DNA from: Nonlabens sp. MB-3u-79
Lineage (GTDB): Bacteria > Bacteroidota > Bacteroidia > Flavobacteriales > Flavobacteriaceae
Assembly (NCBI RefSeq): GCF_002831625.1
Contig: NZ_CP025116.1
Span: forward strand, 1,874,501 to 1,938,500
Direction of reading: 5' to 3'
Length of the DNA stretch: 64,000 nt
The notes under the pieces are model-generated. The model worked only from the letters and a program-made list of their open reading frames with translations. It did no database searches and was not told the origin of the DNA. Positions 1 to 9,297 of the stretch are shown here, piece by piece (the first letter of the stretch is position 1; each line of letters opens with the position of its first letter). The position numbers were made by a program, and so were the translations under genes.

Positions 1-378
1 GATTTGATGAGTTGCACCGTCTTCTCCAAGTGTTAACCCAGAGTGAGAAGCACAAATTTTTACATTTTTATCAGAATAAGCAATACTCTGTCTGATTTGA
101 TCGTAAACACGACCTGTAGAGAAGTTAGCAAATGTTCCTGTAAATGGAATTTTACCACCTATAGTCATACCTGCAGCCATTCCCATCATATTAGCTTCTG
201 CTATTCCTACTTGAAAGAAACGTTCTGGGTGATTGTTTGCAAAAGCGTTCATTTTGAGTGATCCGGTAAGATCTGCACAAAGCGCTACTACATTTTTATT
301 TTTTTGTCCTAGTTCTGTAAGTCCATCACCGAATCCGGATCTGGTGTCTTTACTTCCTGTATTTTCGTAAATTTTCAT
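1..378 (-). CDS. Transketolase C-terminal subunit (partial, N-terminal 126 aa)
   Basis: The first 126 residues of the C-terminal half of a split transketolase; the rest lies outside the window. It should supply the pyrimidine-binding half of the thiamine diphosphate site for two-carbon ketol transfer in the pentose phosphate pathway. The segment [10 protein letters not shown] (about residues 58-67) carries the glutamate (E61) that activates the cofactor in this family. The start ATG at 378 lies 32 bases behind the stop of the N-terminal subunit gene, so the two form one operon. Split transketolases of this kind are common in Bacteroidetes and archaea. Confidence 0.93.
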   Translation of the reverse strand, partial: MKIYENTGSKDTRSGFGDGLTELGQKNKNVVALCADLTGSLKMNAFANNHPERFFQVGIAEANMMGMAAGMTIGGKIPFTGTFANFSTGRVYDQIRQSIAYSDKNVKICASHSGLTLGEDGATHQI

Positions 379-410
379 ATCTAAAATCTGCTGGGCAGAT
401 GCTCTTTAAG

Positions 411-1256
411 TTAATAGTCGCCTAAGGTTTCTGGATTTTGTTTCAATGCTTCAGCCAGTTGCTCGTCATTAGGAGCAATACCATGCCATGCATGAGATCC
501 CATCATAAAGTCTACTCCATTACCCATTTCTGTGTGTAAAAGAATACAAATAGGTAGTCCTTTGCCCGTAAAGGAAAGCGCTTCTTTTAAGCCTGCGAGA
601 ACAGCGTCTACATCATTCCCTTTTGAAACAGTAATGACCTTCCATCCGAAAGCTTCAAACTTATTTCTTAAATCTCCTAGAGCGAGAACCTGTTCGGTAC
701 TTCCGTCTATTTGCTGACCGTTTACATCAATAGTAGAAATCAAATTATCTACTTTGTTTGCGGCCGCATACATTGCTGCTTCCCAGATTTGACCTTCTTG
801 AAGCTCTCCGTCACCATGTAAAGTGAAGACTGTTTTACCATCTCCATTTAATTTCTTTACAGCAGCTGCTCCTATAGCAACACTCATTCCTTGGCCCAAA
901 GAACCACTTGCGATACGCACACCTGGTAGTCCATCGTGGGTAGTAGGATGGCCTTGTAACCTGGAGTTTAATTTTCTGAATGTGCTTAATTCTTCTACTG
1001 GAAAATAACCAGATCGAGCTAAAACGCTGTAGAAAACAGGGGAAATATGACCGTTAGAAAGAAAAAATAAATCTTCATTTTTTCCATCCATGTCAAAGCT
1101 AGGATTGTGGTCCATCACCTCGTTATACAAGGTTACTAGAAATTCTGCACAACCTAGCGATCCACCTGGGTGTCCACTACTTACTGCGTGTACTTGTCTA
1201 ACGATATCGCGACGTACTTGCGTTACTAAATCTTTTAAGTGCTGTGTATCAGCCAT
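411..1256 (-). CDS. Transketolase N-terminal subunit
   Basis: A 281-aa protein matching the N-terminal, ThDP-diphosphate-binding half of transketolase. Visible motifs are SGHPGGSLG (residues 27-35), GSLGQGMSVA near 118, and the ThDP motif starting GDGELQEG at 148 and ending at N179 (DVNGQQIDG), which holds Mg2+ and the cofactor diphosphate. The length fits the stand-alone N-subunit (about 270-285 aa). It precedes the C-terminal subunit gene and acts with it in the cytosol on the non-oxidative pentose phosphate pathway. The start ATG at 1256 gives MADTQHLKDL, a normal start for the family. Confidence 0.94.
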   Translation of the reverse strand: MADTQHLKDLVTQVRRDIVRQVHAVSSGHPGGSLGCAEFLVTLYNEVMDHNPSFDMDGKNEDLFFLSNGHISPVFYSVLARSGYFPVEELSTFRKLNSRLQGHPTTHDGLPGVRIASGSLGQGMSVAIGAAAVKKLNGDGKTVFTLHGDGELQEGQIWEAAMYAAANKVDNLISTIDVNGQQIDGSTEQVLALGDLRNKFEAFGWKVITVSKGNDVDAVLAGLKEALSFTGKGLPICILLHTEMGNGVDFMMGSHAWHGIAPNDEQLAEALKQNPETLGDY

Positions 1257-1418
1257 TTTGGAGTTTTTAAATGATCCACCAAAAGTAGGCTTAATGAGGC
1301 TTAAGAAGAATTTTTCTTAAAGCCAGTTATTAACGATATCATGTGTTTTGTGAACAAATGCAGGCTGTTTCCAAAGTAAAAACTAAAGTAAGCTTGTTTT
1401 AAGGGCTGTTGGGTATCT

Positions 1419-1434
1419 CGCTTTCGCGAAAGCG
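1419..1434. repeat. Iterated 16-bp palindrome, copy 1
   Basis: Perfect CGCTTTCGCGAAAGCG between the divergent transketolase and tgt genes. It is one of nine perfect copies in this window; function unknown. Confidence 0.9.
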
Positions 1435-1527
1435 GAACCTTTCAAAATTTGATCCCTATTATTTTTACTATTCAATCATTACCTATTTGTTCCCCTGTTC
1501 TTGACAACAAATTCAATTTCATATAAG

Positions 1528-1535
1528 TATCTTTG
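1528..1535 (+). promoter_or_regulatory. TAnnTTTG promoter element of tgt
   Basis: TATCTTTG matches the Bacteroidetes -7 element. Only six bases separate it from the tgt ATG at 1542, so transcription would start at or next to the start codon (leaderless or nearly so). Confidence 0.65.
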
Positions 1536-1541
1536 CCCCTC

Positions 1542-2672
1542 ATGAAATTTGATTTACTACAAAGCGATTCACAGAGTCAAGCGAGAGCTGGAGTGATACA
1601 CACAGACCACGGGAAAATAGAAACTCCTATTTTTATGCCAGTAGGTACCATAGGTACTGTAAAAGGAGTACACCAGCGGGAGTTGGAAGAAGAGGTGAAT
1701 CCAGATATTATACTGGGAAACACCTACCATTTATACCTGCGACCAGGTACCGATATTTTAGAAAAAGCCGGAGGCCTTCATAAATTCATGAATTGGGATC
1801 GACCTATCTTAACTGATTCTGGTGGCTATCAAGTCTATTCTTTAAGCTCTAATCGCAAGATTAAGGAAGAAGGGGTGAAGTTTAAGTCTCATATAGATGG
1901 GTCTTACCACACCTTTACTCCAGAGCGTGCCATGGATATACAGCGCAGTATAGGTGGTGATATCATCATGGCTTTTGATGAATGCACTCCTTATCCATGT
2001 GATTACAATTATGCAAGACGTAGCATGCACATGACTCACAGGTGGTTAAAAAGATGCATCACTCATTTTGACAATTCGCCAGATTTATACGCACACAAAC
2101 AAACACTTTTTCCTATAGTACAAGGGAGTACTTATGTGGATTTAAGACAACAAAGCGCCGAGGCTATAGCTGCGACAAATCAGTTTGGTAATGCCATAGG
2201 CGGACTTTCTGTTGGGGAGCCAGCTGAAGAGATGTATGCCATGACTGAAGTAGTAACCGCTATTCTTCCCAAAGAAAAACCTCGTTACTTAATGGGCGTG
2301 GGAACTCCTATTAACTTATTAGAAAATGTAGCCCTAGGTATAGATATGTTTGATTGTGTTATGCCTACACGTAACGGTCGTAACGGTATGATCTTTACCG
2401 CTCATGGTACCATGAACATGAAAAACAAAAAATGGGCTGAGGATTTCACCCCATTAGATGCTGCAGATTATGCTTGGGTAGATACGGCTTATACCAAAGC
2501 TTATGTACGTCATTTATTTACCGTAAATGAAATGTTGGGAAGACAAATTTGTACCATACACAATCTTTCTTTCTATTTGTGGTTAATGAGAGAAGCACGC
2601 AAACATATCATTGCGGGTGATTTTAGAACATGGAAAGATAAAATGGTCAAGCAATTGGATAACAGACTCTAG
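1542..2672 (+). CDS. tgt: tRNA-guanine (queuine) transglycosylase
   Basis: Replaces guanine 34 of GUN-anticodon tRNAs with the queuosine precursor. The 376-aa protein has the family motif TDSGGYQV (general acid D92) and the nucleophile in FDCVMPTRNGRNG (D271). The start ATG at 1542 is chosen over an upstream in-frame TTG at 1533 because that TTG lies inside the -7 promoter element. Odd point: where bacterial enzymes carry the CxCxxC zinc ligands, this protein reads DAADYAWVDT (307-316) with no cysteine; only the histidine of TIHN (H340) remains. The structural zinc is probably lost, and from memory this is usual in flavobacterial Tgt. The stop overlaps the next start by one base (TAGTG). Confidence 0.95.
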   Translation: MKFDLLQSDSQSQARAGVIHTDHGKIETPIFMPVGTIGTVKGVHQRELEEEVNPDIILGNTYHLYLRPGTDILEKAGGLHKFMNWDRPILTDSGGYQVYSLSSNRKIKEEGVKFKSHIDGSYHTFTPERAMDIQRSIGGDIIMAFDECTPYPCDYNYARRSMHMTHRWLKRCITHFDNSPDLYAHKQTLFPIVQGSTYVDLRQQSAEAIAATNQFGNAIGGLSVGEPAEEMYAMTEVVTAILPKEKPRYLMGVGTPINLLENVALGIDMFDCVMPTRNGRNGMIFTAHGTMNMKNKKWAEDFTPLDAADYAWVDTAYTKAYVRHLFTVNEMLGRQICTIHNLSFYLWLMREARKHIIAGDFRTWKDKMVKQLDNRL

Positions 2673-3742
2673 TGCTAAGTATATTAGATAAATACATATT
2701 AAAAAGATACCTAGGCGCGTTTGCGCTTTTGTTGGTTTTGTTCTTACCTATAATGGTAACAGTACATATTGCCGAAAAAATAGGTAAAATAATAAGTAAT
2801 GATGCTCCTTTTGGTGAAGTAATCATATACTTGCTAGACTTTACTATTTACTTTTCTAACTTCTTGTTTCCTCTCTTTTTGTTTATCTCTACTATGTTTT
2901 TCACGTCAAAACTGGCGATGAATACGGAGGTAATTGCCTTCTTAAGTTCTGGGGTTTCCTTTAACAGATTTTTACGTCCTTATATTATAGGAGCTACTAT
3001 AGTATGTGTCATTGCACTGATCCTTAGTGCGGTGTTTGTACCTAATGCTTCTTCGGGTTTTAATGAATTTCAAAACAAGTACTTCAACCGTGGTGGTGAT
3101 AAAAAGACCACTAATGTTTTTAGACAAATCAACGATAGCGACTACATATATGTAAGCAATTACCAGCCGTCTTCCCAAATAGGTTTTGATTTTACCTTAG
3201 AACATTTTGAAGGAAATGAGTTGAAATATAAGATCTATGCCAATCGCATCAAATATGAAGATTCGACTTATGTATTAAGTGGTTACAAAAAAAGAACGAT
3301 TCTTGAGGACGGAGAAAAAATAGAACGAGAACAGAGAAAGGACACTTTATTTTCCTTTGATATCGATGAGCTTACACCCTCAGACTATATTGCAGAAACC
3401 CTTCAATTCTCTGAATTAAACGACTTTATCGAGTTAGAAGAAAAACGCGGTAATGCAGACATGAATATCTATTATGTGGAAAAGTACAAGCGTACTTCCA
3501 TCCCTGTGAGCGCTTTTATTTTTACGCTTATTGCTGTAGCGGTTTCCTCTGTTAAAAAACGTGGAGGTATGGGGTTGAATCTCGCTATTGGAATCGTTAT
3601 CGCAATGACTTATGTGTTTTTAGATAAAGTCTTTGGTACCATTGCTGAGAAAAGCACTTTTAATCCATGGATAGCCGTGTGGTTCCCTAATATATTCTTT
3701 GCTGTAGTGGCCTTTTTCCTGATTAGAAATGCGAGACGATAA
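2672..3742 (+). CDS. LptF/LptG (YjgP/YjgQ) family permease
   Basis: A 356-aa inner-membrane protein with N-terminal hydrophobic segments, a soluble middle region (about residues 120-265) and C-terminal membrane segments, the layout of LptF/LptG. These subunits pair with the LptB ATPase to pull lipopolysaccharide from the inner membrane and pass it to LptC/LptA. The opening LDKYILKRYL is typical. It starts with GTG overlapping the tgt stop, so it is translationally coupled to tgt, a pairing that I recall being common in this family. Whether it is LptF or LptG cannot be settled from sequence alone. Confidence 0.88.
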   Translation: MLSILDKYILKRYLGAFALLLVLFLPIMVTVHIAEKIGKIISNDAPFGEVIIYLLDFTIYFSNFLFPLFLFISTMFFTSKLAMNTEVIAFLSSGVSFNRFLRPYIIGATIVCVIALILSAVFVPNASSGFNEFQNKYFNRGGDKKTTNVFRQINDSDYIYVSNYQPSSQIGFDFTLEHFEGNELKYKIYANRIKYEDSTYVLSGYKKRTILEDGEKIEREQRKDTLFSFDIDELTPSDYIAETLQFSELNDFIELEEKRGNADMNIYYVEKYKRTSIPVSAFIFTLIAVAVSSVKKRGGMGLNLAIGIVIAMTYVFLDKVFGTIAEKSTFNPWIAVWFPNIFFAVVAFFLIRNARR

Positions 3743-4628
3743 ACTCCTTAATTACCTGCACTTACATTTTATAGTATTCATCTGGGGTTTTACCGCAGTA
3801 CTGGGTGCGCTGATCAGTATAGACTCTATTCCGCTGGTTTGGTGGCGCATGAGTATGGCTGTTGTACTTATCTTTATCTATATGAAATGGAAGAATATTC
3901 CTTTTCAATTGGTTGGTAAAGGTTCGCTTTCGCGAAAGCGGATCATAGGATTTCTAATCGCAGGAATAGTCATTGCCTTGCATTGGGTCACTTTCTTTGG
4001 AGCAATTAAAGCTTCAAATGTTTCTGTAACTCTTGCGATGATAAGTATGGGAGCTTTTTTTACCGCTATACTAGAACCCTTGTTTACTTCCAAAAAATTT
4101 GTGTGGTACGAACTTATTTTTGGAGTGGTGATCATTGGTGCACTGTACTATATCTTTCAGATTGAGACAGAATATGTGACTGGAATGATCTTAGGATTGA
4201 TTAGTGCTTTATTGAGTGCTGTTTTCTCCATTCTGAATGTAAAATGGGCAAAAGAGCATCCGCCATCATTGATTTCTTTTTATGAGTTGTTAAGTGGCGT
4301 GATCTTGCTGTCCTTGTTTTTTGTATTTCTTCCTGTGGATTTTGTACGGCCATCAGAGCTCACTCAAATGGATTGGTTGTGGTTAGGTATTCTCGCCTCT
4401 TTTTGCACAGCTTATGCCTTTATAGCTAGTGTAAAAGTGATGAAGTTTTTAAGTGCTTATACGGTTATGTTAACCATAAATCTAGAACCAGTATACGGTA
4501 TTTTTCTTGCGTTTTTAATTCTAGGCGATTCTGAAGAAATGACTCCTGAGTTTTATATAGGAGCGGTAGTGATTCTAGTCGTTATTATCAGTAATGGTAT
4601 TATAAAGACACGTCTGGCAAAGAAGTAG
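3729..4628 (+). CDS. DMT-family transporter, two EamA domains
   Basis: A 299-aa membrane protein with about ten hydrophobic segments forming two EamA repeats (about 10-140 and 155-290), typical of drug/metabolite exporters. The substrate cannot be told. It overlaps the permease gene by 14 bases, so tgt, the LptF/G-like gene and this one look like one transcript. A copy of the 16-bp palindrome lies inside the gene at 3925-3940 and encodes part of SLSRKR, a basic stretch in a predicted cytoplasmic loop, where an insertion would be tolerated. Confidence 0.87.
   Translation: MRDDKLLNYLHLHFIVFIWGFTAVLGALISIDSIPLVWWRMSMAVVLIFIYMKWKNIPFQLVGKGSLSRKRIIGFLIAGIVIALHWVTFFGAIKASNVSVTLAMISMGAFFTAILEPLFTSKKFVWYELIFGVVIIGALYYIFQIETEYVTGMILGLISALLSAVFSILNVKWAKEHPPSLISFYELLSGVILLSLFFVFLPVDFVRPSELTQMDWLWLGILASFCTAYAFIASVKVMKFLSAYTVMLTINLEPVYGIFLAFLILGDSEEMTPEFYIGAVVILVVIISNGIIKTRLAKK
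3925..3940. repeat. Iterated 16-bp palindrome, copy 2 (in coding sequence)
   Basis: Perfect CGCTTTCGCGAAAGCG inside the EamA transporter gene, read as (S)LSRK(R). Confidence 0.9.
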
Positions 4629-4973
4629 CTTTTTAGTCGCAGTGAACAGTCTCCATCTACATCTCATTGGGCAGTCCCAGTCTCAGTATCAGTTCCAGTT
4701 TTAAATCGGCCTGTTGGATCAATGTGATCTAAAGTCTATTCTAATCTAGTCATGCCGCATTAAAAGGAGTGGCTCACAATTATTTCACAAGCTAACTTAT
4801 AGGGTTTCTTTAATGTGGAGATGTTTGAATTCCTCCGCACTTTTGTCGGAGTAGGGCTCAACAGACTTGGAATCTGATTCCAATTGAAATTCAGCTACAG
4901 TTTCAAATTCAAATGTGTTTTTACTTCAACTCATATCACTATATTTGTTGATCCAAAAAACGAATTCCCTCAT
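4629..4973. other. Intergenic region with degenerate CAGT repeats and accA promoter
   Basis: About 345 bases with no convincing gene. Bases 4646-4704 hold a run of imperfect CAGTCYC/CAGTTCCAGT units, a short simple-sequence tract. Near the right end TATATTTG at 4940-4947 is a -7 promoter element for accA, giving a leader of roughly 20-25 bases. Confidence 0.6.
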
Positions 4974-5927
4974 ATGGAATATTTAGAATTTGAATTACCG
5001 ATTAAAGAGCTGGAAGAAAAATACCAGCAAACGATTACCTTAGGAGAAGAGAGTGATGTTGATGTAAGTGCTACGATCAAGCAAATAGAGAAAAAACTTA
5101 AGGAAACCCGTAAAGATATATATGCTAATTTAACGGCATGGCAACGTGTGCAGATGTCTCGTCATCCTAGTCGTCCTTATACCTTGGACTATATCAAGGC
5201 AATTTGTGGTGATACTTGGTTAGAATTACACGGTGATCGCAATGTCAAAGACGACAAGGCGATGATAGGTGGGCTAGGCAAGATAGGTGACCAGAGCTTT
5301 ATGTTTATAGGGCAGCAAAAAGGTTTTAACACTAAAACACGTCAGTACCGCAACTTTGGTATGGCAAATCCTGAAGGTTACCGCAAAGCACTTCGTTTAA
5401 TGAAAAGTGCAGAGAAATTTGGTGTACCAGTGGTGGCTTTAATTGACACCCCAGGCGCCTATCCAGGCCTCGAAGCAGAAGAACGTGGTCAAGGAGAAGC
5501 TATAGCAAGAAATATTCTTGAAATGACACGTCTTAAAGTGCCTATTATTGTTATGATTATTGGTGAAGGAGCTAGTGGTGGAGCATTAGGTATAGGAGTA
5601 GGAGACAAAGTTGTCATGTTAGAAAATACCTGGTACTCTGTTATATCTCCTGAATCTTGTTCTTCTATTTTATGGAGAAGCTGGGAATACAAAGAAAGAG
5701 CTGCAGATGCACTTAAACTAACTTCTACAGATATGAAGAAGCTAAAACTAGTAGACGAAATTCTCAAAGAACCAGAAGGCGGTGCGCATAAAGATAGAGA
5801 GACTACTTTTAAATCGGTCTCTGAATGTATACTCAGGTATTATGCAGAATTAAAAGACTTATCACCTAAAGATCTCGTAGAGCAGCGCATGGATAAATAT
5901 GCTAATATGGGAGTTTATAAGGGGTAG
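4974..5927 (+). CDS. accA: Acetyl-CoA carboxylase carboxyltransferase subunit alpha
   Basis: A 317-aa protein, the usual AccA length, that with AccD transfers the carboxyl group from biotin carboxyl carrier protein to acetyl-CoA to give malonyl-CoA for fatty acid synthesis. It starts [10 protein letters not shown], followed by the helical N-terminal region with LEEKYQQ, then [20 protein letters not shown] and [12 protein letters not shown], the crotonase-fold oxyanion region of the family. The reading frame is open further upstream, but the ATG at 4974 is chosen because it gives the family length and lies downstream of the promoter at 4940-4947. A strong terminator follows. Confidence 0.96.
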   Translation: MEYLEFELPIKELEEKYQQTITLGEESDVDVSATIKQIEKKLKETRKDIYANLTAWQRVQMSRHPSRPYTLDYIKAICGDTWLELHGDRNVKDDKAMIGGLGKIGDQSFMFIGQQKGFNTKTRQYRNFGMANPEGYRKALRLMKSAEKFGVPVVALIDTPGAYPGLEAEERGQGEAIARNILEMTRLKVPIIVMIIGEGASGGALGIGVGDKVVMLENTWYSVISPESCSSILWRSWEYKERAADALKLTSTDMKKLKLVDEILKEPEGGAHKDRETTFKSVSECILRYYAELKDLSPKDLVEQRMDKYANMGVYKG

Positions 5928-5959
5928 AGTAATATTTATATTTCAGTAATCTATTGAAA

Positions 5960-5997
5960 AAAAGCTACAAAGTTTATGGTATAACTTTGTAGCTTTT
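5960..5997 (+). terminator. Rho-independent terminator after accA
   Basis: A 15-bp perfect stem (AAAAGCTACAAAGTT with its complement) around an 8-base loop, ending in a T-rich stretch. Confidence 0.85.
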
Positions 5998-6204
5998 CAA
6001 TTGGTTATTTTTTGATTTCTAAGGTCCAAACGACTTATCAACCTAAAATACGACAAAGAAGAATACCATCTTTTTTTGTGAGTACTGATGGTTCCTAGCT
6101 TTTATAAAAAACCAATGCTTGTTAACATGTTATGAACTGTATTTTTGGTGTAATTGTTGATTAAGTTATCATAACCCAACACGAGTAAAACCTATTTAAA
6201 ACCC

Positions 6205-6212
6205 TACTTTTG
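6205..6212 (+). promoter_or_regulatory. TAnnTTTG promoter element of dnaB
   Basis: TACTTTTG, with six bases between it and the dnaB ATG at 6219. The spacing is the same as at tgt and implies a leaderless or near-leaderless mRNA. Confidence 0.6.
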
Positions 6213-6218
6213 AATCCT

Positions 6219-7760
6219 ATGGAAAAAGTACAGCAACGCCCTAATATCACTTCAGGAAACACTTCTGTTGTCACACTTGAAAAAGGTAAAATACCGCCTC
6301 AAGCAATTGATTTAGAGAAAGTTGTCATAGGAGCTTTGATGATTGATGGTAAAGGAGTAGATGAGGTGATCGACTTACTTACTCCAGACGTTTTCTATCA
6401 GAAAAACCACCAATTCATTTTTGAAGCCATAGATATTCTCTTTAAAGAAGGGAAGCCAGTTGACTTATTAACCGTTAGCGCTCAGTTGCGTAAAATGGAA
6501 AAAATAGAAGCCGCTGGTGGAGATCATTACCTCGTTCAATTGTCGCAGTTAGTAAGTTCTACAGCACATATTGAATTTCATGCGAGGATCATTCTTCAAA
6601 AATTCATACAACGCAGCCTGATCAAAATTTCTACGGAGATCATCAATGAATCTTACGAAGAATCTACTGACGTTTTTGATTTACTAGACAAGGCAGAATC
6701 TAAACTTTATGAAGTTACCCAAGGGAACATCAGAAAAAGTACAGAAACTGCTATGGATTTGGTGCGTCAGGCAAAGGAGCGTATTGAAGAAATAGCAAAC
6801 CGCGATGGACTCTCAGGGATTCCATCTGGTTTTACAGATTTAGACCGTTTAACAAGTGGCTGGCAGCCTTCAGATTTAATTATTATTGCTGCACGTCCAG
6901 GTATGGGTAAAACCGCCTTTACCTTGAGTATGGCTCGTAACATTGCCGTAGGAAATAATATTCCCGTAGCCTTCTTCTCTCTAGAGATGAGCTCGGTACA
7001 ATTGATTACTCGTTTGATTTCTTCAGAAACAGGCTTGAGTTCTGAAAAACTACGTACGGGTAAACTAGAGCCACATGAATGGGAACAACTCAACGTTAAG
7101 GTAAAAGACTTAGAACAAGCTCCTATTTTCATTGATGATACCCCATCACTTTCTATTTTTGACTTACGTGCAAAATGTAGAAGACTTGCCTCTCAATACG
7201 GTATCAAGTTGATCATGATTGATTACTTGCAATTAATGACTGCCCAAACCGGTAACAAAGGAGGGAATCGCGAACAAGAAATATCTACGATCTCTCGTAA
7301 CTTAAAAGCACTTGCCAAAGAATTGAGCGTACCTGTAATTGCTCTTTCACAGCTGTCTCGTGCGGTTGAATCTCGTGGGGGGTCAAAGCGTCCATTACTT
7401 TCTGACTTAAGAGAATCTGGAGCGATTGAGCAGGATGCAGATATTGTATCCTTTATCTACAGACCAGAGTATTACGGTCTGGATGAATGGGATGATGACG
7501 ACCGCAGCCCTACTGCAGGTCAAGGAGAGTTTATCGTAGCAAAACACCGTAATGGTGCTACTGACTCCATACGTTTGAAGTTCTTAGGACAGTTCGGTAA
7601 GTTTGATAACCTCGATCAGTTTTTTACTACTCCAGAAGAATTTGGTTCAAAAATGAATGCCGCAAACGACGACACCTTAAAGCCAGATCCTTTTGACAGT
7701 CCTAAAGCGGGGAGTCCTGGCGATGCCTTTGGAATTCCTAATGACGATATGCCGTTCTAG
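6219..7760 (+). CDS. dnaB: Replicative DNA helicase
   Basis: A 513-aa hexameric helicase that unwinds DNA ahead of the replisome. The N-terminal DnaB domain begins near PPQAIDLEKVVIGALM (26-41); the RecA-like domain has Walker A ARPGMGKTA (225-233), the Walker B segment IKLIMIDYLQLM, and the DnaB motif SQLSRAVESR. The acidic, proline-rich tail ending DDMPF is typical of bacterial DnaB. I chose ATG 6219 because the in-frame TTG at 6210 is part of the -7 promoter element. No intein is present. Confidence 0.96.
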   Translation: MEKVQQRPNITSGNTSVVTLEKGKIPPQAIDLEKVVIGALMIDGKGVDEVIDLLTPDVFYQKNHQFIFEAIDILFKEGKPVDLLTVSAQLRKMEKIEAAGGDHYLVQLSQLVSSTAHIEFHARIILQKFIQRSLIKISTEIINESYEESTDVFDLLDKAESKLYEVTQGNIRKSTETAMDLVRQAKERIEEIANRDGLSGIPSGFTDLDRLTSGWQPSDLIIIAARPGMGKTAFTLSMARNIAVGNNIPVAFFSLEMSSVQLITRLISSETGLSSEKLRTGKLEPHEWEQLNVKVKDLEQAPIFIDDTPSLSIFDLRAKCRRLASQYGIKLIMIDYLQLMTAQTGNKGGNREQEISTISRNLKALAKELSVPVIALSQLSRAVESRGGSKRPLLSDLRESGAIEQDADIVSFIYRPEYYGLDEWDDDDRSPTAGQGEFIVAKHRNGATDSIRLKFLGQFGKFDNLDQFFTTPEEFGSKMNAANDDTLKPDPFDSPKAGSPGDAFGIPNDDMPF

Positions 7761-7851
7761 TGGAATAACTCGTTTGAATTAGTACAGTCTGTTCCACATT
7801 CAATTATTATATTAGTAGGCAGCTTGTGGGATGGTGGTATTTTTGAAATTC

Positions 7852-7867
7852 CGCTTTCGCGAAAGCG
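7852..7867. repeat. Iterated 16-bp palindrome, copy 3
   Basis: Perfect CGCTTTCGCGAAAGCG directly upstream of the secreted-protein gene at 7889. Confidence 0.9.
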
Positions 7868-7888
7868 GTATAATTACACACTTGAAGA

Positions 7889-9151
7889 ATGCTAAAAAGA
7901 ACTCTCTTACTCTTATTATTTTGTGCCAGTGGACTCTTTGCACAGTCTCAATATTTATTCATACCCATGGATGCAGAGACTCAAGCAGACCATTTAAAAG
8001 CTTACGGGATCTCTTATTGGGTGCTTTCTAAAGGGACCAAAGTGAAGTGGTTGCTCAACTATCGAGGCGGCTCCTTTTTAGTGCCCAACGTAGAAGAAAT
8101 CAAAAAAGAATTGATCGTAAGAGGCGTGAGCTTTGAAGAAAAGACAGAAGCTGAGGTAAGTTCTATCTTAGAATTAATAGCCAGCCCGTCTCAAAACATG
8201 CAAGAAGTCTTGCTAGAAAAAGCTCCTAAAATAGCGGTGTATTCTCCTACAGGTACCTCGCCTTGGGACGATGCGGTAACTATGGTGCTCACCTATGCAG
8301 AGATTCCATACACCAAGATTTACGACGAGGAAGTACTTTCTGACCAACTTATATTATACGACTGGTTGCACTTGCATCACGAAGATTTTACGGGGCAGTA
8401 CGGTAAATTTTATCGCAGTTTTAGAGCAGCGCATTGGTATGTAGAAGAAAAGAAGCAAGCCGAAGAATTGGCGCAAAAGCTAGGCTACGATAAGGTAAGT
8501 GAAGAAAAACGTGATGTGGCACTTAAAATTAGAGACTATGTAGTCGGTGGAGGTTTTATGTTTGCGATGTGCAGCGCGACAGACAGTTTTGATATAGCGC
8601 TTAGTGCAGAAGGAGTTGATATTGCAGAACCTATGTTTGACGGTGATGCGAGTGATCCTGGGTATCAAAATAAAATAGATTACTCTAAAACCTTTGCTTT
8701 TACAGATTATACTTTGGAGCGTTCTCCTATGGTGTACGAATTCAGCTCTATTGATATGACTACCAAGCGTACGATCGATCGAGAACTGGATTATTTCTCT
8801 TTAATGGATTTCAGTGCTAAATGGGATCCTATTCCTACCATGCTCAATCAAAACCATACCAGTCTTGTCAAAGGATTTATGGGGCAGACCACTAGTTTTA
8901 ATAGGAAAGAAGTAAAGAAAAATGTTTTGGTGCTAGGGGAGAACAGAATCAACAAAGAAGCCAAATACATACACGGCATACGCGGTAAAGGATTTTTCAC
9001 TTTCTACGGCGGCCATGATCCAGAAGACTACCAGCATCGAGTAGGAGATCCACCTACAGAGTTGAGCTTGCATCCCAACAGTCCAGGTTATCGCTTGATT
9101 TTAAATAACGTACTCTTTCCAGCAGCTAGAAAAAAGAAGCAGAAGACTTGA
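7889..9151 (+). CDS. Conserved secreted protein (often labelled asparagine synthetase B in flavobacteria)
   Basis: A 420-aa protein with an N-terminal signal peptide (MLKRTLLLLLFCASGLFAQS). I recognise the family, which flavobacterial genomes often list as asparagine synthetase B, but none of the expected features is visible: no N-terminal Cys glutaminase domain and no SGGLDS pyrophosphate loop. What is visible is a conserved core with AVYSPTGTSPWDDAVTMVL, DWLHLHHEDFTGQYGKF and GGGFMFAMCSATDSFD; the last resembles the nucleophile elbow of class I amidotransferase-like folds, which is my inference. It probably acts in the periplasm or outside the cell. Its last codons are duplicated at 11118-11133. 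Confidence 0.72.
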   Translation: MLKRTLLLLLFCASGLFAQSQYLFIPMDAETQADHLKAYGISYWVLSKGTKVKWLLNYRGGSFLVPNVEEIKKELIVRGVSFEEKTEAEVSSILELIASPSQNMQEVLLEKAPKIAVYSPTGTSPWDDAVTMVLTYAEIPYTKIYDEEVLSDQLILYDWLHLHHEDFTGQYGKFYRSFRAAHWYVEEKKQAEELAQKLGYDKVSEEKRDVALKIRDYVVGGGFMFAMCSATDSFDIALSAEGVDIAEPMFDGDASDPGYQNKIDYSKTFAFTDYTLERSPMVYEFSSIDMTTKRTIDRELDYFSLMDFSAKWDPIPTMLNQNHTSLVKGFMGQTTSFNRKEVKKNVLVLGENRINKEAKYIHGIRGKGFFTFYGGHDPEDYQHRVGDPPTELSLHPNSPGYRLILNNVLFPAARKKKQKT

Positions 9152-9152
9152 T
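9137..9152. repeat. Direct repeat, left copy (3' end of the 7889 gene)
   Basis: AAGCAGAAGACTTGAT, including the stop codon of the preceding gene. An identical copy lies at 11118-11133, so the pair brackets the accessory patch. Confidence 0.8.
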
Positions 9153-9174
9153 AAGGCATTTGTTTTGCTATAAT

Positions 9175-9297
9175 GATTACTATCCTGGCGGTATGCTCCT
9201 AAATAATAGACATGGAAGTGTGGATTCTGAAGTCTACAGGTACGGTTTTAACGGTAAGGAAAGAGACGATGAAGAGAAAAAACATGAGAATGGGTAA
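9175..9297 (+). pseudogene. Rhs/YD-repeat protein C-terminal fragment
   Basis: The frame reads DYYPGGMLLNNRHGS followed by YRYGFNGKERDDE, then a stop after about 40 residues. DYYPFGM and YRYGFNGKE-DDE are hallmarks of the Rhs core end, just before the variable toxin tip, in Bacteroidetes. No upstream YD repeats are present, so this is a remnant. It runs into two short genes, the arrangement seen where toxin tips and immunity genes decay. Confidence 0.75.

Noticed and set aside
4884..4973. Longer accA start (about 30 extra residues)
   Set aside because: The extension includes the promoter TATATTTG and gives a sequence unlike any AccA; the ATG at 4974 gives the family length.
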